DNA from: an uncultured Myxococcales bacterium
GTDB taxonomy: Bacteria > Myxococcota > Myxococcia > Myxococcales > Myxococcaceae
DNA: 64,000 nt
Assembly (NCBI GenBank): GCA_937980205.1
Contig: CALJKW010000052.1
Coordinates: 62,001 to 126,000, forward strand
Direction of reading: 5' to 3'
This document shows positions 52,502-59,414 of the stretch, one piece after another. The position numbers were made by a program, and so were the translations under genes. The notes under the pieces are model-generated. The model was not told the origin of the DNA. It searched no databases and saw nothing but the letters and a program-made list of their open reading frames with translations. Numbering within the stretch: the first letter of the stretch is position 1; each line of letters opens with the position of its first letter.

Positions 52502-52906
52502 TCACCAGTCGAACAACTTCCACCCGCTGCTCTGCTGCGGCTCACCGCCATCGACAGGCGCCGGCGACCGAACCATCCAATTGATCACCAGCAGCAGCAC
52601 CGCCAGAATCGCCAACGCGACGCCGAGCGGAATCAGCGGGTGAAGCTTCTTCGCCGGCTGCTTCGGGCCGCCGGCCGCGTTCATTCGCCGCGACTCCTCG
52701 AGTATCTTCTGCGCCTCGCGCGCCTTCTTCGGAGTGCCGGTGTGCTTCGTGGCCTCGTCGTCCTCTTCGTCGCCGCCGCCGAACTTCGGCCGCGTGGGCA
52801 CCGTGGGCACCGAGAGCGTCGGCTGCGACGGCTTCGGATCAATCCGCGTCGCTTCGTCGTCTACGGCCGGGATCTCCGGCGTCGTGTCATGCGCGTCGCG
52901 AGGCAC
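52502..52906 (-). CDS. Single-pass membrane protein of unknown function
   Basis: 134 residues from GTG (52904-52906). The first 85 residues are polar, Pro/Asp/Glu-rich and probably disordered in the cytoplasm; a membrane helix at about 92-112 (LIPLGVALAILAVLLLVINW) and a short 20-residue outer tail follow. No family recognised. It lies 14 bases after the imelysin gene on the same strand and is likely part of that operon. The short acidic stretch GDEEDDEA could bind divalent metal, but that is speculation. Confidence 0.6.
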   Translation of the reverse strand: MPRDAHDTTPEIPAVDDEATRIDPKPSQPTLSVPTVPTRPKFGGGDEEDDEATKHTGTPKKAREAQKILEESRRMNAAGGPKQPAKKLHPLIPLGVALAILAVLLLVINWMVRSPAPVDGGEPQQSSGWKLFDW

Positions 52907-52920
52907 GGCGAAAGACCCTA

Positions 52921-53919
52921 CTACGGCCCGCCGAACCCCATCACCTTCCCGGCGTCTTGAAGCTGCTTCACCACGCTGGCCTCGGCGGCCAGATCCGTCG
53001 CGGCGCGGACCTTCGTGTAGAGCTGACCGAACGGAGTCTGCAGATCCGCCGCGCTCGGCATCTCGGCGCTCCACGTCGAGGGCGGCGCGGGGATCGCGTC
53101 ACCGCTCACGTCCGCGTACGCCGCGGCGACGGCGTCGAACCCCGCGCTGATCCGCCCGTCGAGCTCGGGGCCGCCGGTCTTCGACTTCAGCCACGGCTGG
53201 AACAGCGCGTAGATGGTCTTCGTGCCCGCGAGGTTGTCGCGCAGGTCGCGCATCGTGCACTGCGCGTAGCGGGACTCCTCGAGGTTGTCGGCGGCGTTGT
53301 TCACCTTCTCGCGCTGCTCGCGCATCAGGTCGACGAGCCCCTGGTACGCGCCGGCGAGGTCGATCTTCGCCGGGCTCCACTGGTCCTCCAGCTGCTGCAC
53401 GTCGGCGACGAGCTGCGTGGCGAGCTGGTCCCGAAACGCGATGGCCTCGGCGTCGTTCGCGGGGAACGCCGCGGCCTTGTACCCGGCGAGCGCGCTCTCG
53501 ATCTGCACCACGCCGGGAGGAATCGAGTCGCTCCACAGGATGCGCTCGACGCCGTGCATGCCGGTGACCCCGGTGCCGTCGAACAGGTTCTGATCTCCCA
53601 TAGGCCCCAGCCCCTCGAGGAAGCCGTCGTACCGCTCGTCGATCGCCGCATCGATGTCCGGGAACAGCGGGGCGATCGCGCCCTCGATGTGCTCGTACGC
53701 GGTGCGCGCCTTGCCCCAGCTCTCCTTCATCGCGTCGATGTCCGCGCGCGTCCAGACCCTCGCCGGAGCGCGCGCCTTCAGCTCCACGCACGCGGCCTTC
53801 AAGGCACGAATTTCGGCGAGCAGCGACGCGTGCATGTCGTCGACGATCTTCTGCTGCGGGTCGACGCCACCGCCGCCGCCACAGCCGACCAACACGAACA
53901 CCAGCAACGACCTCTTCAC
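52921..53919 (-). CDS. Imelysin/EfeO-like (M75) lipoprotein
   Basis: 332 residues from GTG overlapping the upstream stop (GTGA). VKRSLLVFVLVGCGGG is a short lipoprotein signal (L-V-G-C). The M75/imelysin signature G-M-H-G-V-E (GxHxxE, residues 120-125) is intact, followed by an all-helical domain ending near residue 330. Imelysin and EfeO proteins bind iron or other metals in the periplasm; protease activity is doubtful. The partner di-haem oxidoreductase upstream is a known pairing in iron-regulated clusters. I name no gene symbol because EfeO, IrpA and Alg7 relatives are hard to tell apart. Confidence 0.88.
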   Translation of the reverse strand: MKRSLLVFVLVGCGGGGGVDPQQKIVDDMHASLLAEIRALKAACVELKARAPARVWTRADIDAMKESWGKARTAYEHIEGAIAPLFPDIDAAIDERYDGFLEGLGPMGDQNLFDGTGVTGMHGVERILWSDSIPPGVVQIESALAGYKAAAFPANDAEAIAFRDQLATQLVADVQQLEDQWSPAKIDLAGAYQGLVDLMREQREKVNNAADNLEESRYAQCTMRDLRDNLAGTKTIYALFQPWLKSKTGGPELDGRISAGFDAVAAAYADVSGDAIPAPPSTWSAEMPSAADLQTPFGQLYTKVRAATDLAAEASVVKQLQDAGKVMGFGGP

Positions 53920-55064
53920 AGGGCCTCCACGAACGCGATGAGCGCCGCCCGATCGGCCTCGGGCAGCGCGCGGAACCTCGATACCGAGTCGTTTGCCTCG
54001 GAGCCGTCGCTGAAGTGCAGCTCGATGGCCTCGGCCACCGTACCCGCGCGGCTGTCGTGCAGGTAGCGGCGCGAGAACCGCAACCCGATGAGCGGAGCCG
54101 TGCGCCACTCGCGGGGCCCCGCGTCACCGTCGTCGGCGGCGAGCCCGTCGGCGAGGCCCGCGCCCAGGTCGTGCAGGAGCAGGTCGGTGAACACCTCGGC
54201 CTCGACGCCGGCGATCTGCCGCACGGGGTAGTTCGCGCTCGCGCGCAGCCGCTGCACGTGACACCCGTCGCAGCGCGCCGCCTCGAAGGCCGCGCGGCCG
54301 GCCGCGGTCACCTTCCTTCGCGGAATCGCGAGCAGGCGCAGGTAGTCGGCGCGGGCCTTCAGCGACTCCATCGTGAGGTCGACGCCGGGCTTCATGTCGT
54401 CGGTGAGGCCGTCGGGGTTCGGCAGCTCGTTCGGGCGCAGCGGGCTGGTGATGCCCATGTCCGACAGCAGCGCGTCGGCGGTGAACTCGTCGAGCGTCGA
54501 CAGCCGCGCCTTCAGGCCGAAGCGTCCGGTGTTGCGCCGACCGGAGATTCCGTCGTCGCGCGCGGCCTGCGCGCGCTCGAGCTCGGCGAGCGTCTCGTCG
54601 GGCACCGCCTCGAGGTAGCCGAGGCCCATGACCGGCGGCCCGCTGCGGCGGCTGACGCGCACGTCGGAGTCCTTCGGCGCGATGAGCGGAGTCGTCGCGC
54701 CCGCCGTCACCAGCGGCCGCTCGGTGTGCCCGTACGTGAGCTTCGATTGATCCGGGTGCGGGGTGACGCCGTCGGCCTGCATCACTCCGAACTTCTGCAC
54801 CACTCCGGGGCCGCGGGCGGCGGCGTCGTGGCACTGGCCGCACGAGGCGCGCGCGTAGAGCGGGCCGAGACCGTCGGCGTCGCGCAGGCTCAGGTCGAAG
54901 AGCTCGTCTCCCCGGTCGAAGACCGCCTGCTGCTCGGCGTCGAGGCCGGCGATCGGCTGGTCCGACAGGTCCGCAGGCTCCCAGGGCACCGGCTCGGAAC
55001 GTGGCCCGCACGCCAATGCGCTCAACAGCAGACCGGCCCGCAGCCTGTGGTAAGGCGCGCGCAT
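53916..55064 (-). CDS. Di-haem cytochrome, thiol-oxidoreductase-like (DUF1111)
   Basis: 382 residues from MRAPYHRLRAGLLLSALACGP (lipobox L-A-C). Two haem-binding CxxCH motifs are present, CGQCH at 75-79 and CDGCH near 258, with the DUF1111-type phrases GELPNPDG-like (NELPNPDGLTDDMKPGVDLT) and LLHDLGAGLADG, and RTAPLIGLRFSRRYLHDSRAGT near the end. These cytochromes are typically co-encoded with imelysin lipoproteins in iron-responsive operons. Its start codon overlaps, in opposite orientation, the start of the next gene (CATG at 55062-55065). Confidence 0.9.
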   Translation of the reverse strand: MRAPYHRLRAGLLLSALACGPRSEPVPWEPADLSDQPIAGLDAEQQAVFDRGDELFDLSLRDADGLGPLYARASCGQCHDAAARGPGVVQKFGVMQADGVTPHPDQSKLTYGHTERPLVTAGATTPLIAPKDSDVRVSRRSGPPVMGLGYLEAVPDETLAELERAQAARDDGISGRRNTGRFGLKARLSTLDEFTADALLSDMGITSPLRPNELPNPDGLTDDMKPGVDLTMESLKARADYLRLLAIPRRKVTAAGRAAFEAARCDGCHVQRLRASANYPVRQIAGVEAEVFTDLLLHDLGAGLADGLAADDGDAGPREWRTAPLIGLRFSRRYLHDSRAGTVAEAIELHFSDGSEANDSVSRFRALPEADRAALIAFVEAL

Positions 55065-55914
55065 GGCCAGGGCCGCGGTCGCGAAGAAGAGCAAGGGCAA
55101 GAGCGCTTCCAAGAAGAAGGGCGTGAAGGTCAAGGTTCCGACCCGCAAGGTTTCGCTCGATCGGCGGCGTGGCGGCAAGGTCGAGGTGCTGGTTCAGACG
55201 AAGCTCGCGGTCGCCCCGCCGAAGCCGTCGGCGCCCCCGGCGCGGCCCATCAAGCTCGAGGGCTCGGCGCTGGACGTGAGCCGGCGGTTCTTCGAGCAGC
55301 ACGGCCTCACGCAGCTCGCGCAGGCGCTGCCGCCGGCGGTGATGATCGACGAGCTCATCGGGCGCGCGCGCGCCGAGGGCTTCAACCGGGTGCTGGTGTT
55401 CCCGCCGGTGCGCGTGCAGCGGGCGGCGGCCGACGCGATGGTGACGCAGCTGCTCAGGGCACCGTCAGCCGCGCTCGACGCCACGCAGCAGTACGGCATG
55501 CCGTGGATCTACGACGTCCGCGAGCTCTCGAGCGGCGACGTCCGCGGGCGGCCGGAGGGCGCGTATGCGCTCGCCATCTCCGACGGCGCGTTCCCCGACG
55601 ACACCCGCGACCGCAAGTCGTCGCAGCTCGAGACGCGCTTCCAGGCCTTGGGCCAGTGCTCGCTCACCGTGTACGAGTACATGGTGCTGCAGCGGCTGTT
55701 CGCGGAGGAGCGGCAGGACCACCGCTTCGACCAGTGCGCCGAGGCGCACGGCTTCCCGACCGGCTGGCAGTGGTTGCTCGACTCGCGCAGCCAGCGCGGC
55801 GCGCTGCACGCGAGCTGGAACCCGCTGAAGCGGCGCGTGGAGATTGGGGCGACGCCGCCCGGAAACTTCAACGCGAAGCGCGGCGCGCACCCGACGCTCA
55901 TCAAGGCGCTCTAG
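55063..55914 (+). CDS. Conserved hypothetical protein with Lys-rich N-terminus
   Basis: 283 residues from ATG at 55063; the next in-frame GTG is some 20 codons later (V-K-V-K-V-P), so the Lys-rich leader could be untranslated. Residues 20-80 are basic and disordered; from about 80 on the protein looks globular, with a Tyr/Trp-rich segment (GMPWIYDVRELSSG, FPTGWQWLLDSRSQ). I recognise no family. The start codon shares the palindrome CATG with the divergent cytochrome start, so both promoters must lie inside the other gene or the annotated starts are wrong. About 240 bases downstream lies a strong terminator. Confidence 0.7.
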   Translation: MARAAVAKKSKGKSASKKKGVKVKVPTRKVSLDRRRGGKVEVLVQTKLAVAPPKPSAPPARPIKLEGSALDVSRRFFEQHGLTQLAQALPPAVMIDELIGRARAEGFNRVLVFPPVRVQRAAADAMVTQLLRAPSAALDATQQYGMPWIYDVRELSSGDVRGRPEGAYALAISDGAFPDDTRDRKSSQLETRFQALGQCSLTVYEYMVLQRLFAEERQDHRFDQCAEAHGFPTGWQWLLDSRSQRGALHASWNPLKRRVEIGATPPGNFNAKRGAHPTLIKAL

Positions 55915-56100
55915 ACCGCAAAGGCTGCGCGGCGCTCGAGCCTCTTCGCGAAAACCCTGCGGGCTCGTCGGCCCCTCGCACGGCGCTTCGCGCGGTTACG
56001 TCCCGGCACGCGCGCTGCAAAACCCTTCTCCGCCAGACGGAGCAACACAGAGGGAGACGAAGCGAAGGCGGTGAGCAGCATCGTACGGCACCGCACCGCA

Positions 56101-56206
56101 TGCCGCGTGTGTCGGCACCCACGTCCACCCGTTGCGACGACCCTGGTGGTGGTAATCGGGCATCGACCTCCTCGTCCGGTGGAGCGTCGGTGCCCGATTC
56201 TTTTTT
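56101..56206 (+). ncRNA. Candidate small RNA with three stem-loops
   Basis: In the 291-base gap 55915-56205, the plus strand can fold as TGCCG/CGGCA (56101-56117), CCACC/GGTGG (about 56126-56151) and the terminator hairpin (56154-56199), ending in CTTTTTT. Three stem-loops closed by a U-tract is the plan of many bacterial sRNAs, including myxobacterial Pxr-type RNAs. No promoter is certain. It could instead be the 3' end of the upstream gene's transcript. Confidence 0.35.
56154..56206 (+). terminator. Rho-independent terminator
   Basis: AATCGGGCATCGAC (56154-56167) pairs with GTCGGTGCCCGATT (56186-56199) over 14 bases with one G-T wobble, extended by an inner CTCC/GGAG stem, and is followed by CTTTTTT. 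This is the only classical U-tract terminator I see in the window. It ends plus-strand transcription ahead of the convergent minus-strand gene. Confidence 0.85.
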
Positions 56207-56661
56207 CAGAGGAAGAAGCGCGAAAAGTCGAACGTCTCGACCGGCCCGCCGTCGGCGCGGTCGAGCGTCACCTTCAGCCGGTGCGGGCTCGAGAGCTCGT
56301 AGGTCAGCACGGCCTTGTTCGCGCCCTCGCCGCGAAACGTCGCCTTCTGAAACGCGAGCGTCTCGAGCACGAACCGAATCGGCGCGCCCGCGGTCTTCTT
56401 CGAGTCCTTCAAGCTTCGGTCGAACATCCGCGACGAGAGGACGAGCTTGTCGCCCTCAGCCACCAGCGTGGAGAGCTCGTAGAAGCCGGGCTTGCCCTCC
56501 ATCACCTCGCGGTACATGCCGGCGCAGCCGTCGGCGGTGCAGACCCAGACCTCCTCCGACGACGACGCGTGCTTTTTGTCGACGGAGCGCCAGCTGCCGG
56601 CGAGCCACTTCACGTCTGCCGGCGTGTGGCTGATCAGCACCGCGAGCGCGGCGGCCAGCAT
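56206..56661 (-). CDS. Small exported protein, DUF6265-like
   Basis: 151 residues. MLAAALAVLISHTPADVKWLAGSWRS starts with a short hydrophobic leader and then the W-L-x-G-x-W motif that opens DUF6265/lipocalin-like proteins; the rest alternates strands (EEVWVCTADGCAGMYREV, FYELSTLVAEGDKLVL, ETLAFQKATFRG). The plan is a small beta barrel binding a hydrophobic ligand. The start overlaps the Csp stop by one base (TGATG on the minus strand), so it is translated from the MerC-Csp operon. Role in metal handling is inferred only from that position. Confidence 0.75.
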   Translation of the reverse strand: MLAAALAVLISHTPADVKWLAGSWRSVDKKHASSSEEVWVCTADGCAGMYREVMEGKPGFYELSTLVAEGDKLVLSSRMFDRSLKDSKKTAGAPIRFVLETLAFQKATFRGEGANKAVLTYELSSPHRLKVTLDRADGGPVETFDFSRFFL

Positions 56662-57089
56662 CAGGCCGCGGCCTTCTCACACTCTGTCGCGCACTTGGCG
56701 CACGCTTCCATGCAGGCCTTGCAGGGCGGGTGCTCCGCGTGCGGCTTGCAGGCCTTCTCGCACTCGCGGCAGACCTTCGCGCACAGCGCGGCGTGAGCCT
56801 TGGTGTGGGGGCTCTTGAGGTGGGCGAGCTCCTCGAGGGCCTCGCACATCGGCTTCATCTGGCGCACCGCCGCGAAGCATTCGGCCATCGACTTGTCGCC
56901 CATCGAGAGCATCGTGATGCAGTGGTCGATGCACTCCTCGGCGGCGTGGATACAGGCGTGCGCGGCCTCGGAGAGCGCCTTGTAGTCGGGCTCCTTCGCC
57001 GGGGCCTTCGCGGCAGGCGCCGCAGCGAGCGCGGCGGCAGGGGTGATGGCCAGTGCTCCCAGGGTGGTCAGGGCGTCGCGACGGTTCAT
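56661..57089 (-). CDS. Csp-like copper storage protein, Tat-exported
   Basis: 142 residues. Two ATGs lie close together (57095 and 57089); the GAGGG ribosome binding site is 8 bases from the second and only 2 from the first, so the second is preferred. MNRRDALTTLGALAIT is a Tat signal (NRRDAL), after which a four-helix-bundle protein with 14 Cys follows, many as C-x2/3-C on helix faces (CAKVCRECEKAC, CKACMEACAKCATEC). That is the plan of the Csp1 copper storage protein of methanotrophs, in which Cys inside the bundle bind many Cu(I). The neighbour MerC-like protein fits soft-metal handling. Confidence 0.88.
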   Translation of the reverse strand: MNRRDALTTLGALAITPAAALAAAPAAKAPAKEPDYKALSEAAHACIHAAEECIDHCITMLSMGDKSMAECFAAVRQMKPMCEALEELAHLKSPHTKAHAALCAKVCRECEKACKPHAEHPPCKACMEACAKCATECEKAAA

Positions 57090-57109
57090 GTTCATGTCCC
57101 TCGTAGGCG

Positions 57110-57484
57110 TCACGCCTCGCAGGCGTGACAGTGGCGGTGTGCGCTGCGGTTCTTCCAGTGTGCGGCGAGCATCAACATCGCACCGGTGACGCTGGAGGCA
57201 ATCTCCAGCGGCAGGTTGCCTTCGAACACGAAGGCCCCGAGGGCGAGCAGCACCAGGCCGGCCGCCGCGAACATCAGCGGCACCGTCTGCTTGTGGTGGA
57301 GGTAGCCGGGAATGAACGCCCACGCCGCCGTCGCCAGCACCAGCGTGAGCAGCACCGGGTGTGCGTTGCCGAAGAGGTTCGCGAACGCCGGAGCCACCGC
57401 CAGCACCAGCGGCGTCGCCACGCAGTGCACCACGCACAGCACGGAGAGCACCTGCCCGATGAAGTCGCTGGCTGCCGTGCGCAT
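57110..57484 (-). CDS. MerC-like membrane metal transporter
   Basis: 124 residues with four hydrophobic helices. The pair C17-V-V-H-C21 in the first helix (LCVVHCVATPLV) is the MerC metal-binding motif, and a C-terminal HRHCHACEA gives a second metal-binding site. MerC family proteins carry Hg(II) or other soft metals across the inner membrane. First gene of the three-gene metal operon (MerC, Csp, DUF6265-like). The 73 bases upstream show no clear operator. Confidence 0.85.
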   Translation of the reverse strand: MRTAASDFIGQVLSVLCVVHCVATPLVLAVAPAFANLFGNAHPVLLTLVLATAAWAFIPGYLHHKQTVPLMFAAAGLVLLALGAFVFEGNLPLEIASSVTGAMLMLAAHWKNRSAHRHCHACEA

Positions 57485-57557
57485 GCTGGGGTTCCGAAAG
57501 GTCAGCTAGCAGCGGCTCTGGCCAACTGCAACTCAGTGGCAGATAGGCTGAAGGGCC

Positions 57558-57854
57558 CTACTGCAGCTGCCGCCGGAAGCAGACCGCGGTGATGTGCTTG
57601 CCCTCGGTGAGCATCTGGTACGGCTCCCAGCCGCCCTCGCCGTAGCGCTTGAGCACGGCGTTCCAGCCGGTGGCCTCGCGGGCCTCGTCGGCGGTGTCGG
57701 TCTTCACGCCGCTGCTGACGGCGTCGGCGCAGAACGCGTCCCACTTGCGCACCGGCTGCGAGCTGCCGCTGACCACGACGGCTTTGTTCTGCGCGAAGAC
57801 GAGCCCGGAGACGAGCACTGCAGCGACGAGGAGGAAGAGGTGTCGGCGGTTCAT
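57558..57854 (-). CDS. Small secreted protein
   Basis: 98 residues from MNRRHLFLLVAAVLVSGLVFAQ, a signal peptide. The mature part (about 77 residues) has two Cys and a DEAREATGWNAVLKRYGEGGWEPYQM segment that recalls small DUF4177-like periplasmic proteins, with KHITAVCFRRQ at the end. No function is known. Divergent, 46 bases, from the Cys-repeat protein gene. Confidence 0.7.
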   Translation of the reverse strand: MNRRHLFLLVAAVLVSGLVFAQNKAVVVSGSSQPVRKWDAFCADAVSSGVKTDTADEAREATGWNAVLKRYGEGGWEPYQMLTEGKHITAVCFRRQLQ

Positions 57855-57900
57855 CGCCTTCGGATAGGGTGCACCGCCTCACACTTTCAAGGAGCGTTTC

Positions 57901-58221
57901 ATGAGCAAGGCGTTCGGCTTCGTCGCTGTGCTTTCGCTTCTCTTCGCCGCGCCCGCCGCGTACGCGGGCTGTGGCTCCGACTCTCAGTGCAAGGTCGGCA
58001 ACTGTCGCAGCGGCACGTGCGGCAACTGCGGCTCGGACTCGGACTGCAAGGGCCACAGCAAGTGCCGCAGCGGCACGTGCGGGAACTGCGGCTCCGACTC
58101 GGACTGCGCGGTCGGCAAGTGCTCGAGCGGCAAGTGCGGCTCGTGCGGCTCGGACTCGGACTGCAAGGGCGGCCGCTGCTCGAGCGGGAAGTGCTCGAAC
58201 AAGGACGACTACCTGAAGTGA
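57901..58221 (+). CDS. Secreted 16-Cys repeat protein
   Basis: 106 residues, with signal peptide MSKAFGFVAVLSLLFAAPAAYA and a good ribosome binding site (AAGGAG, six bases from the ATG). Four modules of C-x5-C-x4/5-C-x4-C follow (CGSDSDCKGGRCSSGKC and variants), joined by C-G-N/S-C links, 16 Cys in all. The same module occurs once in the MYXO-CTERM protein (CTVDADCKSDICVSGRC). This Cys-rich motif is frequent in myxobacterial secreted proteins; disulfide-stapled loops are expected. The last 13 bases overlap the convergent ExbB-like gene. Confidence 0.8.
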   Translation: MSKAFGFVAVLSLLFAAPAAYAGCGSDSQCKVGNCRSGTCGNCGSDSDCKGHSKCRSGTCGNCGSDSDCAVGKCSSGKCGSCGSDSDCKGGRCSSGKCSNKDDYLK

Positions 58222-58835
58222 CGCCTGGTGAGCAGGTTGAGCACTGACACCGACGCTTCGTTCATGTCGTTGATCAGGCTCTGCGTGCGGCCCATCAGCA
58301 CCGAGTAGGCGACGAGCATCGGGATCGCCACGACGAGGCCGAAGAAGGTGCAGTTCATCGCCTCGGAGATGGAGCCCGAGAGGATCGTCGCCTTCTCCGC
58401 CGCGGCGACGTGCGCGACGACGCGGAACGACTCGATGAGGCCGCTCACCGTGCCGAGCAGGCCGGCGAGCATCGCCGCGTTGCCGAGCATCGAGAGGTAG
58501 CCGGTGCGCGCCTCGAGCCGCGGCGTCTCGCGCAGGCACGCCTCGTCGAGCGCGGCCTGCACCTCCTCGGCGCCGTGCTCGGTGTTCATCAGCGCGCTCT
58601 TCACCACCAGCACGAGCGGGGCAGGGCGCTGGCCGGCGACGAAGCGCAGGCCCCCGTCGATGCCGCCTTCCTTCAGCGCCGCCTCGAGGCCACGCAGCAG
58701 CGCGCCCTTGTTCATCCGCGCGGCCCCGAAGAGGAAGGCGGCACGCTCGAGGATGATGGCGACTCCGACGAGGGCCGCGAGTGCGATGGGGTACATCCCG
58801 GCGCCGCCTTCGTTCCAGCGTTCGAGCAGGTTCAT
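58209..58835 (-). CDS. ExbB/TolQ/MotA-type proton channel protein
   Basis: 208 residues. Three membrane helices (MYPIALAALVGVAIILERAAF, MLGNAAMLAGLLGTVSGLI, FFGLVVAIPMLVAYSVLMG) and the TolQ/ExbB motif G-L-L-G-T-V-S-G-L-I-E-S-F are clear. These proteins form the proton channel with a TolR/ExbD partner that energises outer-membrane work. No ExbD/TolR-like gene is adjacent, which is unusual; the partner must be elsewhere. 48 bases precede the next minus-strand gene. Confidence 0.88.
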   Translation of the reverse strand: MNLLERWNEGGAGMYPIALAALVGVAIILERAAFLFGAARMNKGALLRGLEAALKEGGIDGGLRFVAGQRPAPLVLVVKSALMNTEHGAEEVQAALDEACLRETPRLEARTGYLSMLGNAAMLAGLLGTVSGLIESFRVVAHVAAAEKATILSGSISEAMNCTFFGLVVAIPMLVAYSVLMGRTQSLINDMNEASVSVLNLLTRRHFR

Positions 58836-58883
58836 GGTCGCCGTTGGACACCCGGCGCGAATTTCCCGGCAACGGCCTCGGCG

Positions 58884-59399
58884 TCACGCGCGGTAGCGGT
58901 AGACCGGTGAGCCGTAGAGGTCCTTCGCGCGCACCGTGTCGTCGGCGGTGCGACCCGGTAGCGCGAAGGTGGCGCTGATCAGCACGGCGCCCGGCTTCAT
59001 GCGCAGCCGGTCGGCGAGCTCGCGCATGCCTCCGGTCCAGAGGTAGCAGACGAGCACGTCGGCCTCTCCGAGCGGGTGCGACCAGAAGCTGCCGCGCACG
59101 ACCTCGAGGTTCGGAATCTTCTGGAAGCGCTGCACCAGCGCCGTCATCGCCCACGGCACGAGCGAGGCCTCGACGGCGATGACGCGTGAGCTGGGGAAGC
59201 GGCGCGCGAGCGCGCGGGCGAGGCCGCCCCAGCCGCAGCCGAGCTCGTAGATGGTCGAGGCGTTGGCCGGCACCAGCTCGGCGATGGCGCGCCGCACGGG
59301 TCGAGAGGTCGGCACCGGCCCGATGCCGAGCTTCACCGACGTCCACAGAATCGACGCTGCGCCAGCCAACACGAGCGCGAGCGCGAGGACGCCAATCAT
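58884..59399 (-). CDS. Membrane-anchored class I methyltransferase
   Basis: 171 residues. An N-terminal hydrophobic helix (VLALALVLAGAASILW) anchors it; then SAM-binding motif I, IYELGCGWGGLARALA, and RVIAVEASLVPWAM (motif II Glu) and ADVLVCYLW (motif III) follow. This matches small membrane-associated SAM-dependent methyltransferases near lipid genes, so a lipid or quinone-like acceptor is possible. Divergent from the aminopeptidase gene, 15 bases apart. Confidence 0.85.
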   Translation of the reverse strand: MIGVLALALVLAGAASILWTSVKLGIGPVPTSRPVRRAIAELVPANASTIYELGCGWGGLARALARRFPSSRVIAVEASLVPWAMTALVQRFQKIPNLEVVRGSFWSHPLGEADVLVCYLWTGGMRELADRLRMKPGAVLISATFALPGRTADDTVRAKDLYGSPVYRYRA

Positions 59400-59414
59400 G
59401 CTTGAACCCGTTCC

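Noticed and set aside
56078..56100. GGCACCGCACCGC as a sigma-54 promoter for the candidate sRNA
   Set aside because: The GG and GC pairs are nine, not ten, bases apart, so it does not meet the consensus.
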